Source: Ignavibacterium sp. (lineage in GTDB: Bacteria > Bacteroidota > Ignavibacteria > Ignavibacteriales > Ignavibacteriaceae). Taken from it: a DNA stretch of 64,000 bases. The notes beneath the pieces were generated by a model that ran no database searches, was not told the DNA's origin, and saw only the letters and a program-made list of their open reading frames with translations. Below, piece after piece: positions 35,758-43,993 of this stretch. The stretch lies in contig NZ_AP026678.1 of the NCBI RefSeq assembly GCF_025998815.1, forward strand, positions 310,001 through 374,000, read 5' to 3'. The translations under genes and the position numbers were made by a program. How positions within the stretch are numbered: position 1 is the first letter of the stretch; every line of letters begins with the position of its first letter.

Positions 35758-37083
35758 ATGAAATTACCACTTGTAGCAATTGTCGGAAGACCTAATGTTG
35801 GAAAATCCACACTGTTCAATCGCTTGCTTGGAAAGCGTGATGCAATCGTTGATGATGTCAGTGGAGTAACGCGTGACAGAAATTATGGAGAAAGCGATTG
35901 GTCTGGTAAAAAATTTCGGTTGATTGATACAGGTGGATATGTGCCTGAATCTTCGGACCTTTTTGAATCCGCAATCAGAGAACAAGTTGAAACCGCAATT
36001 GATGAAGCTGACTCAATTATTTTTCTTCTTGACTTCAAAGCAGGTTTAAATCCAATCGATAAAATCATAGCAAATATGCTTCGTCAATCAGGAAAAAAAT
36101 ATTTTGTCGTTGTTAATAAAGTTGATAATGAAATTCAGAAGCAGGCACTAAGTGAATTTTATGAAATTGGTGTTGATAATATCTATAACATCAGTGCTTT
36201 AAGCGGAAGACAACTTGGTGATTTACTCGATGACATAACATCAGACTTTCCGGAAATTGGAGAGATTCAGGAAGATCCTCGACTAAAAATTGCAATTGTA
36301 GGAAGACCAAATGTCGGTAAATCATCTCTCACTAATGCTTTACTTGGACAGGAAAGAAGTATTGTTACTGACATTCCCGGAACAACAAGAGACAGCATTG
36401 ATTCAATTCTCAAATACTATGGTGAAGAGATAATTCTGATTGATACGGCAGGACTCAGAAAGAAAAGCAAAGTTCAGGAGAGTATCGAATTTTTTTCAAA
36501 CATCAGAACTTATAAAGCAATTGGTGAATGTGATGTAGCAATCGTTATGATTGATGCAAAACTTGGCTTTGAAAGTCAGGACCAAAAAATTATTGATGAA
36601 GTTATCCGTTGGAGAAAAGGATTAATCATCGCTGTAAACAAATGGGATTTGATTGAAAAAGATCAGAACACTGCACTTCAGTTTGAAAGAGCAATTCGTA
36701 ATAAATTAGGTACAGCAGATTTTGCTCCGATTATTTTTATCTCTGCATTAACCAAGCAAAGAATCTTTAAACTTATTGAACTAAGCAAACAGGTTGAAGC
36801 AGAACGGAAGAAAAAAATTCCAACAAGTCAGTTAAATGATGAAATACTTCCTGAGATTGAAAAGAATCCTCCACCCGCAACAAAAACAGGAAGAGAAGTT
36901 AAAATAAAATACATTACTCAGGTTGGAACTCATTATCCAATCTTTCTCTTCTTTACGAATTATCCAAATCAGGTTGCAGATCATTATAAAAGATTTCTTG
37001 AAAATCTGTTGAGAAGAAAATATGGATTCGAAGGCGTTCCTTTAACATTATCATTCAAATCAAAATCAAAAGAGTTTAAATGA
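35758..37083 (+). CDS. der: Ribosome biogenesis GTPase Der (EngA)
   Basis: The 441-residue product has two tandem GTPase domains, with P-loops GRPNVGKST (10-18) and GRPNVGKSS (about 182-190), DTGG/DTAG switch II motifs, NKVD/NKWD base-recognition motifs, and the C-terminal KH-like domain. Der acts in 50S subunit assembly and is essential. Length matches the family. The stop overlaps the upp start (ATGA). Confidence 0.97.
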   Translation: MKLPLVAIVGRPNVGKSTLFNRLLGKRDAIVDDVSGVTRDRNYGESDWSGKKFRLIDTGGYVPESSDLFESAIREQVETAIDEADSIIFLLDFKAGLNPIDKIIANMLRQSGKKYFVVVNKVDNEIQKQALSEFYEIGVDNIYNISALSGRQLGDLLDDITSDFPEIGEIQEDPRLKIAIVGRPNVGKSSLTNALLGQERSIVTDIPGTTRDSIDSILKYYGEEIILIDTAGLRKKSKVQESIEFFSNIRTYKAIGECDVAIVMIDAKLGFESQDQKIIDEVIRWRKGLIIAVNKWDLIEKDQNTALQFERAIRNKLGTADFAPIIFISALTKQRIFKLIELSKQVEAERKKKIPTSQLNDEILPEIEKNPPPATKTGREVKIKYITQVGTHYPIFLFFTNYPNQVADHYKRFLENLLRRKYGFEGVPLTLSFKSKSKEFK

Positions 37084-37706
37084 AAAACTTTTACATAGTT
37101 GATCATCCTTTAATTAAAAAAGATTTAACGATACTTCGGGATAAAAACACTCAACCGGAAATTTTCAGGTCTGCTTTACAAAGAATATCAAATCTTCTTG
37201 CAGCGGAAATCTCCAAAAACATTATTCTTGAACAAACCGAAGTTGAAACTCCTTTGGAGAAAACAATTGGATACAAATTAAAGAAACAGATTGTGCTTGT
37301 TCCGGTTTTAAGAGCAGGACTTGGTATGGTGAATGGGTTTCTTGAACTCATTCCCGATTCTAAAGTTGGTCATATTGGTTTGCAGAGAAATGAAGAAACT
37401 CTGGAACCAATTGAATATTACTTCAAAACTCCTTCTGAACTTGAAAAATCCGATACTATACTTCTTGATCCAATGCTTGCAACCGGCGGAAGCGCTTCAG
37501 GTGCTATTACATATCTTAAAAACAGAGGTGCGCAGACGATTTATTTTGCGTGTATAGTTGCCGCTCCGAAAGGTGTTCAAAGAATAAACTCCGATCATCC
37601 TGAAGTTAAAATTTATTCGGCATCTTTAGACAGAGAATTGAATAACAAAGGTTACATACTACCCGGATTAGGTGATGCTGGTGACAGGACTTTTGGCACT
37701 CTTTAG
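37080..37706 (+). CDS. upp: Uracil phosphoribosyltransferase
   Basis: The 208-residue product has the PRPP-binding loop LLDPMLATGGSA (about 127-138) and the terminal uracil-binding motif LPGLGDAGDRTFGT that defines Upp. It converts uracil and PRPP to UMP in pyrimidine salvage. It overlaps der by four bases and the next gene starts inside its 3' end. Confidence 0.97.
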   Translation: MKNFYIVDHPLIKKDLTILRDKNTQPEIFRSALQRISNLLAAEISKNIILEQTEVETPLEKTIGYKLKKQIVLVPVLRAGLGMVNGFLELIPDSKVGHIGLQRNEETLEPIEYYFKTPSELEKSDTILLDPMLATGGSASGAITYLKNRGAQTIYFACIVAAPKGVQRINSDHPEVKIYSASLDRELNNKGYILPGLGDAGDRTFGTL

Positions 37707-38712
37707 AAATATTTTCTCTGCCTTTCTTATTCTTACAGTTTCTCTGTCAGCTCAATCTTATCCTGATTGCAAAGTTGATGAACTTTTGCGAAAGGGAATT
37801 GACAAGATTATTAATCAAAATTATGACGATGCGAAAAAAATCTTTTCTGAATTAGATAAGGTCAGAAGCGATATTCCACTTGGCAAAATTTATCTTGCTG
37901 CAACTGAGATTGCTAAAAGCTACGATTATGAGTTACCATACAATCACAATTTAATTACTGATTATCTTGAGTCAGCAAAATCAATTTCAAAAAAGCTGAT
38001 AGAAAAAGATGAAAAGAATATCTGGAATAAATATTTTTTAGCACTTACAGAAGGTTACATCGCTTACTACGATGCAATCAGAGGTAGCTGGCTTCAGGCG
38101 ATTTCTACAGGATTAAATTCAATTTCTCTTTTTGAAGCTATTCTTGAAACTGATAGTTCTTTTCACGATGCTTATATTGCAATTGGTACTTTCAAATATT
38201 GGAAGAGCGCAAAAACAGAATTTCTAAACTGGCTTCCTTTCATTGATGATGAAAAAGATTTGGGAATAAAATTCTTAACAATTGCTGTTAAAAATTCTTC
38301 ATATAATTATCATCTTGCTGTAAATTCTTTAATCTGGATTTACATTGATCGTGAGCGTTTTGGAGATGCTATTGAACTTGCCGAGAAAGCTCTTATCAAA
38401 TATCCCGAATCCAGAATTTTCAGATGGGGATTAGCAAGAGCGTATGAAGATATTGATACTCAAAAAGCGATAAATGAATATTTCAAAGTACTTAATTCTT
38501 TTCCTGATACATTAAAATCAAATAAAATAAACGAAGTTACACTTAAACATATCATTGCTCAGCAGTACTATAAGATTGGTAAAAAATCTGAGGCAAAGAA
38601 ATTATGCGAAGAAATTCTGAAAATCAGAAATTACTCTGATTATGAAAAAGATAAGTTGGAGAAAAGGTTAAAGAGAGTTCAAACTTTATACAAGGAATTA
38701 AGCAGTTATTAA
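37675..38712 (+). CDS. Secreted TPR protein of unknown function
   Basis: The product, about 345 residues, begins with a hydrophobic signal region (LLALFRNIFSAFLILTVSLSAQS) and then TPR-like helices (ALIKYPESRIFRWGLARAYEDI, YYKIGKKSEAKKLCEEIL). Its start lies inside the 3' end of upp in another frame; ATG 37675 is given, though TTG 37693 would also leave a good signal peptide. It may be a periplasmic scaffold. It is followed by an 81-bp spacer before relA/spoT. Confidence 0.8.
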   Translation: MLVTGLLALFRNIFSAFLILTVSLSAQSYPDCKVDELLRKGIDKIINQNYDDAKKIFSELDKVRSDIPLGKIYLAATEIAKSYDYELPYNHNLITDYLESAKSISKKLIEKDEKNIWNKYFLALTEGYIAYYDAIRGSWLQAISTGLNSISLFEAILETDSSFHDAYIAIGTFKYWKSAKTEFLNWLPFIDDEKDLGIKFLTIAVKNSSYNYHLAVNSLIWIYIDRERFGDAIELAEKALIKYPESRIFRWGLARAYEDIDTQKAINEYFKVLNSFPDTLKSNKINEVTLKHIIAQQYYKIGKKSEAKKLCEEILKIRNYSDYEKDKLEKRLKRVQTLYKELSSY

Positions 38713-38793
38713 TTATTGCCCTCCAATACACCTGACTTTAAGTAATCCGAAAAAAAAAGTAAATTCCAACCGAAAAATTAACATACTATCTAA

Positions 38794-40968
38794 ATGGCTC
38801 TGGAAAATCCTAAATATCAAAAAATGCTGGATGCTTTGTTAAACAACTGCAGAAAAAATCTGCCTAAAGTTGACGAAGCATTAATTACAAAAGCATTTGA
38901 ATACAGTCTCGAAGCGCATAAAAATGATCTTCGTGCATCAGGTGAGCCATATTTTACACATCCGTATGAAGTTGCAAATATTGTAGTTGAAGAATTTCCA
39001 CTCGACGATATTACTGTTGTAAGTGCACTTCTGCACGATGTAGTTGAAGACACAGAATTTACACTTGAAATTCTCTCGAAAGAATTTGGAAAAGAAGTGG
39101 CTGAAATTGTTGATGGTGTTACAAAGATTAGCGGCATTTTCAGAGGACACGAAATTACTAAAGCAGAAAACTATCGTAAGCTATTGCTTTCGATGGTTAA
39201 AGATGTTCGTGTTATTCTCGTGAAGTTTGCTGACAGATTGCACAATATGCGAACTCTTGAATTTGTTAATCCCGATAAACAAAGAAGAATTGCACAGGAG
39301 ACACTTGAAATCTATGCACCTTTTGCTCATCGTTTTGGATTGGCAAAAGTAAAATGGGAACTTGAAGATTTATCATTCAAATTTCTGAACAGAGAAGCTT
39401 ATGAAGAACTTGCCAGAAAACTAAAAGCAAAAAGAAAAGACAGAGAAGCATACATCAAAAAATTTTCTGAGCCAATCATTAAAAAATTAAATGAATATAA
39501 ACTCAAATATGAATTAAGCGGAAGGCCAAAACATCTTTACAGTATTTACCGAAAGATGGTCAGACGAAATAAACCCTTCGAAGAAATTTATGATTTATTT
39601 GCTGTAAGAATTATACTTGATACCGATGATGCAAATGCCTGCTATACTGTACTTGGAATTGTTAATCAGATTTATCTTCCTGTTCCTGATCGTTTCAAAG
39701 ACTATATCTCTATTCCGAAAACAAATAATTATCAGTCAATTCACACTACTGTAGTTGGTCCTGAAGGAAGACTTGTTGAAGTTCAGATAAGAACACGCCA
39801 AATGCACGAGGTTGCTGAGAAAGGTGTTGCAGCTCATTGGCGATATAAAGAAAGTAAAACTGCTTCTGATAAAGAATTGGAAAATTGGGTTAACTGGATT
39901 CGTGATATTTTTGAAAATGCATCTAAGGATGAGCAGAAAAAAGAATTGATGGAAAGCTTTAAGCTTAATCTTTATCAGGATGAAATTTATGTTTTTACAC
40001 CGAAGGGAGATTTACGAAGATTGCCTGTTGGTTCAACGCCTGTTGATTTTGCATTTGAGATTCACAGTAAAGTTGGTCATCATTGTATCGGAGCAAAAGT
40101 AGATGGTAAAATTGTTCCTCTGGACACTGAACTTCATAGCGGAGATCAGGTTGAAATTATTACATCAAAAAATCAGCATCCAAATAAAAACTGGTTGAAG
40201 TTTGTAAAAACTCACAAAGCAAGAAACGAAATAAGAAAATGGTTAAACAAAGAAGAGCAGGAGATAATTGACAAAGGAAAAGAGATTTGGGAGAAAAAAA
40301 TCAAGAAGTTTAAACTTTCATTCAATGCTGATGAATTACTACGATTGGCTCACTTGAATAAGTACGATAATCTCAGACAATTCTTTAAAGCAATTGCTCA
40401 GGGCTTAATAAATGTTGACGATGTGATTACAGCAAACAAAGAGAGAGAAGAGAAAGAGAAACAAAAAGAGCTTCAATTTGAAAAATTTGCAAACGGTGCA
40501 AGAAGTGACATTGGGGGAATTTTAGTAGATGGTAAGAAATCCGGAATACTTTACACTTATGCAAAATGTTGTAATCCGATTCCTGGTGATCCCGTAATCG
40601 GATATATTACAGTTGGAGAAGGAATAAAAATCCACAGAAAAAATTGTGTTAACCTTTTGAATCTTTCTGTTGCTGATTCTTCAAAACTTGTTAATGTTCA
40701 ATGGCCTGAAACAGAAGATAATTTATTTGTTGCCGGTCTGACTATCAGAGGTGAAGACAGACCCGGAATATTAAATGATATTTCGCATACAATTGTTACT
40801 TATCGCAACACTAACATAAAGTCAATCAACATCAACACAACAGATTCAACTTTCGAAGGAAGTGTAACTCTTTATGTTCAGAATCTCGAACATCTTAACA
40901 GAATTATCGAAAGACTTAAAAAAGTACAGGGCATTTTTTCAGTTGAAAGATTTGAAAGCACATTATGA
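38794..40968 (+). CDS. Bifunctional (p)ppGpp synthetase/hydrolase (RelA/SpoT)
   Basis: The 724-residue product has an HD hydrolase domain (about 35-180; PYFTHPYEVANIV and ALLHDVVEDTEF intact), a synthetase domain (about 240-350; RFKDYISIPKTNNYQSIHT and VEVQIRTRQMHEVAE), TGS (about 395-455; YVFTPKGDLRRLPVGSTPVDFAF), a Cys-containing conserved region (YAKCCNPIPGD) and a C-terminal ACT domain. Both catalytic halves look complete, so it both makes and degrades the stringent-response alarmone. The stop overlaps the ruvX start (ATGA). Confidence 0.95.
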   Translation: MALENPKYQKMLDALLNNCRKNLPKVDEALITKAFEYSLEAHKNDLRASGEPYFTHPYEVANIVVEEFPLDDITVVSALLHDVVEDTEFTLEILSKEFGKEVAEIVDGVTKISGIFRGHEITKAENYRKLLLSMVKDVRVILVKFADRLHNMRTLEFVNPDKQRRIAQETLEIYAPFAHRFGLAKVKWELEDLSFKFLNREAYEELARKLKAKRKDREAYIKKFSEPIIKKLNEYKLKYELSGRPKHLYSIYRKMVRRNKPFEEIYDLFAVRIILDTDDANACYTVLGIVNQIYLPVPDRFKDYISIPKTNNYQSIHTTVVGPEGRLVEVQIRTRQMHEVAEKGVAAHWRYKESKTASDKELENWVNWIRDIFENASKDEQKKELMESFKLNLYQDEIYVFTPKGDLRRLPVGSTPVDFAFEIHSKVGHHCIGAKVDGKIVPLDTELHSGDQVEIITSKNQHPNKNWLKFVKTHKARNEIRKWLNKEEQEIIDKGKEIWEKKIKKFKLSFNADELLRLAHLNKYDNLRQFFKAIAQGLINVDDVITANKEREEKEKQKELQFEKFANGARSDIGGILVDGKKSGILYTYAKCCNPIPGDPVIGYITVGEGIKIHRKNCVNLLNLSVADSSKLVNVQWPETEDNLFVAGLTIRGEDRPGILNDISHTIVTYRNTNIKSININTTDSTFEGSVTLYVQNLEHLNRIIERLKKVQGIFSVERFESTL

Positions 40969-41396
40969 TTGATGAAAACCTGACCAGGATAATGGCAATT
41001 GATTTCGGCTTGAAGAGAATAGGAATTGCATTAAGTGACCCACTAAAAAAATTTGCTTCGCCATTCACAACACTTCCTAATGATGACAAATTATTTTCTA
41101 ACCTGAAAAAAATTATTCAGGAAAAATCTGTAGAAAAAATAATACTTGGTTTACCAGATAAATCCGCAAACGAAAAAAAATCAGTTTATAAAAATGTATT
41201 CGACTTTAAATCTGAGTTAGAAAGAAATTTTGATATTGAAATTATTTTATGGAATGAAACTCATACATCCAGAATTGCAGAACAAAGAATTATTGATTCA
41301 GTAAAAAGTAAAAAGAAAAGACAGGACAAAGGATTGATTGATATGCATTCTGCGGCAATAATTCTCTCTGAATATCTTGACTCAATTGATAATTAA
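40965..41396 (+). CDS. ruvX: Holliday-junction resolvase-like RuvX (YqgF)
   Basis: The 143-residue product has the RNase H-like fold motifs of YqgF: IMAIDFGLKRIGIALSDP with the first Asp, VEKIILGLP, LWNETHTS and the late Asp in KGLIDMHSAAIIL. In bacteria it acts in 16S rRNA 5'-end maturation and possibly recombination. Length is typical. It is translationally coupled to relA/spoT. Confidence 0.94.
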   Translation: MIDENLTRIMAIDFGLKRIGIALSDPLKKFASPFTTLPNDDKLFSNLKKIIQEKSVEKIILGLPDKSANEKKSVYKNVFDFKSELERNFDIEIILWNETHTSRIAEQRIIDSVKSKKKRQDKGLIDMHSAAIILSEYLDSIDN

Positions 41397-41446
41397 AATT
41401 AGTCCTCTTATTTTTGATATGAATAAATGATATTGGGAGCACATCA

Positions 41447-41731
41447 ATGCTTAAACAATCACTTGGAATCATCGAAACAAATTCTCTCAGCAGTGCCGTT
41501 GAAATTGCACATCTGATGGTTGATAAATTTGAAGTTTCATTGGCAAATGTGAGGCAATTATTAAATGGCTACACCACAGTCTTTATAAAAGGCGAATTGG
41601 GAGCAGTTCAGCAGGCAATTGATTTTGGAGCAGGTCATTGCAATGAGAAAAATTCTCTTGTTGCAAAATCAGTTATTGCAGTGCCACACGATGAATTGTT
41701 CAACTTTATTGAAGGAGAAAAAGATGAATAA
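41447..41731 (+). CDS. Bacterial microcompartment shell protein (BMC-H type)
   Basis: The 94-residue product is a single BMC domain: SLGIIETNSLSSAVEIAHLMV, the conserved FIKGELGAVQQAIDFGAG and the final VIAVPHDEL, matching the PduA/EutM family ('GliEt..l..ai...D...K', 'GdV.aV..Av..G', 'vIp.Ph'). Such proteins form hexamers that tile the shell of catabolic organelles. GGGAG lies seven bases before the ATG. The next gene is a second BMC protein overlapping it by eight bases. No encapsulated enzyme is encoded nearby, so the pair is an orphan or satellite locus between ruvX and a ybbR-like gene. Confidence 0.9.
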   Translation: MLKQSLGIIETNSLSSAVEIAHLMVDKFEVSLANVRQLLNGYTTVFIKGELGAVQQAIDFGAGHCNEKNSLVAKSVIAVPHDELFNFIEGEKDE

Positions 41732-42440
41732 TTCACTTGGACTTGTTGAAGTGAAAGGATTTTGTGCATCAATTTTTACGGTTGATACACTACTTAAAAA
41801 TGCATCTGTTTCAATTGGGCTGGAAGAAATCAAAAACGGAAATGTGATATTAAAATTAAAAGGTACTTTACCTCAGATTAATTATGCAGTTAATCTTGCG
41901 GTTGAAAATGCTAATAAGATTTCTTCCGTAGTAAGTTACAGCGTGTTGGAAAAAATTAATCCAGTAATTGAGCAAGCATTTTTTGTTAATGGAAATAAAT
42001 CTTCTCACAAAAAACAAATTAAGGAGAGCTTTACTGAAACTACATTACAAATCCACACAACTAACAAACCTGAAAAAATTATTTCAGTAAGAAAAGTTTC
42101 TTCCAGGAGAAAACCAATAACTATTGATTCGAAATCGGATAAATCAAAAAAAGAAATTAAACAACACTCAACTGATGAAACATTATCAAGTACGATTGAA
42201 AGATTGAGACTTGAAGCTCTCGGAAAAAAGGCAATCGAAGTTAGCGAAAGAGTTTCAGATAAAACTGAAAAGACAAAATCTTATGACATCAAAAAACTTT
42301 CAGATCTTGATGGCCTGAATGTCCACAAACTGAGAAGAGCAGCAAGAGATTTTGATAACTTCCCGATAAAAGGCAGACAGATTTCAAGAGCTAATCGTGA
42401 TGAACTGATGGTTTACTTCAAACAAATTTTACCTGAATAA
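41724..42440 (+). CDS. BMC-domain shell protein with long C-terminal extension
   Basis: The chosen ATG 41724, after GAAGGAG, gives a 238-residue product beginning SLGLVEVKGFCASIFTVDTLL, a BMC domain of about 85 residues that aligns with the preceding protein and with PduA-like proteins (LKGTLPQINYAVNLAVE for the GdVgaV segment). The frame is open to 41619 but those codons lie inside the first shell gene. A basic/polar linker (about 90-190) leads to a small C-terminal domain (about 190-238; LNVHKLRRAARDF, FPIKGRQISRANRDEL) which looks helical. Extensions of shell proteins often bind cargo or DNA; here the role is unknown. Confidence 0.87.
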   Translation: MNNSLGLVEVKGFCASIFTVDTLLKNASVSIGLEEIKNGNVILKLKGTLPQINYAVNLAVENANKISSVVSYSVLEKINPVIEQAFFVNGNKSSHKKQIKESFTETTLQIHTTNKPEKIISVRKVSSRRKPITIDSKSDKSKKEIKQHSTDETLSSTIERLRLEALGKKAIEVSERVSDKTEKTKSYDIKKLSDLDGLNVHKLRRAARDFDNFPIKGRQISRANRDELMVYFKQILPE

Positions 42441-42441
42441 A

Positions 42442-43353
42442 TTGAATAAAAAAATTTACATAGTAATTATTTCAGTTTTATTCTCTATAACTGTTTGGGT
42501 AAGCATAGCTCTTTCGGATGAATATTATTCAACTTATAAACTTCCAATTGCAATCATTGATTTACCTTCGGGTTATAGCGTTGGAAATAATCTTCCCGAG
42601 ACTATCACAGTAAGATTAAAAGGAGATGGATGGAAGCTAATGTCTTTTGAATTAGGTTCGACGGAATACTTCTATGTTTCAGTAAAAGGGGATAGCGGAG
42701 TAATAACTGCAAATCTTCTAGCTAATGTAGAAAACAATCCCTGGTTTACATCAGGAATTAATATTCTTGATATTAATCCAAAAAATATCCGGATAGTTGT
42801 TGAACCAATTGTTGAAAAGAAATTAAAAATTATCCCAAAACTTAAACTTGACTTTAAGGAAGGATATAGTTTAGCAACGCAGGTTTTAGTTGAACCGGAC
42901 TCAGTTTTAATCCGGGGTCCGGGTAGTGTTATTAAAAAAATGGAAACTTACAGTACTAAAGAAATTTCATTAAAAAATCTTGACCAGAAAACTAATTTTA
43001 TAGCAGAGCTTGAAGAACTGCGAGGTTTTGAAACAGATCTGAAATTTGTAAATGTAACATTGGATGTTCAGCGAATTGTTGAAAATTCAATTAATGATAT
43101 TCCTGTAAGTGTTATCAACAAACCTGAAAATGTTGATGTAATTCTTATTCCGAATACGATATCTTGTACATTTCGTGGAGGAGTAAATATTCTTGGTAAA
43201 GTAAGTTTGAATGATATAATTGCAACGGTGGATTATAACTCAGTAGTAAATGATACTCTTGGTTTTGTAAAGCCTGAAATCCAATCGCCTGAAAATTTAA
43301 ATTTGTTATCAGTCAGACCTGACAAACTGAAATATGTAATTAAAAAATTTTAA
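42442..43353 (+). CDS. YbbR-like domain protein
   Basis: The 303-residue product has one N-terminal membrane helix (KKIYIVIISVLFSITVWVS) followed by repeated beta domains with YbbR features (LPIAIIDLPSGYSVG, PETITVRLKGDGW, PDSVLIRGPGSVIKKM). The start is TTG 42442, one base after the BMC stop; no ATG nearby retains the membrane helix. YbbR (CdaR) regulates diadenylate cyclase in some Firmicutes, but no cdaA-like gene is next to it here, so that role is not implied. tmk follows after 21 bases. Confidence 0.82.
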   Translation: MNKKIYIVIISVLFSITVWVSIALSDEYYSTYKLPIAIIDLPSGYSVGNNLPETITVRLKGDGWKLMSFELGSTEYFYVSVKGDSGVITANLLANVENNPWFTSGINILDINPKNIRIVVEPIVEKKLKIIPKLKLDFKEGYSLATQVLVEPDSVLIRGPGSVIKKMETYSTKEISLKNLDQKTNFIAELEELRGFETDLKFVNVTLDVQRIVENSINDIPVSVINKPENVDVILIPNTISCTFRGGVNILGKVSLNDIIATVDYNSVVNDTLGFVKPEIQSPENLNLLSVRPDKLKYVIKKF

Positions 43354-43374
43354 CTCATCTTTATCTTAAATTTT

Positions 43375-43992
43375 ATGTTTATAACTTTTGAAGGAATAGA
43401 TTTCTGCGGTAAGTCAACTCAAGTTGAACTATTAAAAAATTATTTTGAGAGAAAAGGTAAATCAGTAAAAGTAATTCGCGAGCCAGGTGGAACAGAAATC
43501 TCTGAAAAAATTCGTGACCTTCTGCTTGATAAGAAAAACAACAAAATGTTTATGGAGACTGAGTTGCTTTTATTTTCTGCAAGCAGAGCGCAGCTTGTGA
43601 GAGAAAAAATTGTTCCTTTTATTCAGGAAGGTTCTGTTGTTATATCTGACAGGTTTCACGATTCATCAACAGCTTATCAGGGATTTGGAAGGGGACTTCC
43701 GATAGAAGCTGTATTGAATGTTCATAAACTTGCAATTGGTGATACAATTCCTGATATAACTTTCATAATTGATATTCCTGTTTCTGTTGCAGTTAAACGA
43801 AAAGCAGAAAAAACTCATCAGGAACTCGATAGAATAGAAGTATCATCGAATGACTTTTTTGAAAAAGTAAGGAATGGCTATCTTACTCTTGCAAAAAACG
43901 AAAAAAGATTCAGAATAATTGATGGGACAAAATCAATAGAAGAAATTCATAAGTTAATCATTAATTACATTGAAGAACTTGAGCGAAGTTAA
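43375..43992 (+). CDS. tmk: Thymidylate kinase
   Basis: The 205-residue product has the P-loop FEGIDFCGKSTQ, the DR motif VIREPGGTEISEKIR, and the Arg-rich lid region with ISDRFHDSSTAYQG. It phosphorylates dTMP to dTDP. Length is typical. The ctpA gene starts two bases after its stop. Confidence 0.96.
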   Translation: MFITFEGIDFCGKSTQVELLKNYFERKGKSVKVIREPGGTEISEKIRDLLLDKKNNKMFMETELLLFSASRAQLVREKIVPFIQEGSVVISDRFHDSSTAYQGFGRGLPIEAVLNVHKLAIGDTIPDITFIIDIPVSVAVKRKAEKTHQELDRIEVSSNDFFEKVRNGYLTLAKNEKRFRIIDGTKSIEEIHKLIINYIEELERS

Positions 43993-43993
43993 T

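Noticed and set aside
42442-43353. YbbR-like protein as CdaR, regulator of c-di-AMP synthesis
   Set aside because: No diadenylate cyclase gene is adjacent; the neighbours are BMC and tmk genes, so the role is not supported here.
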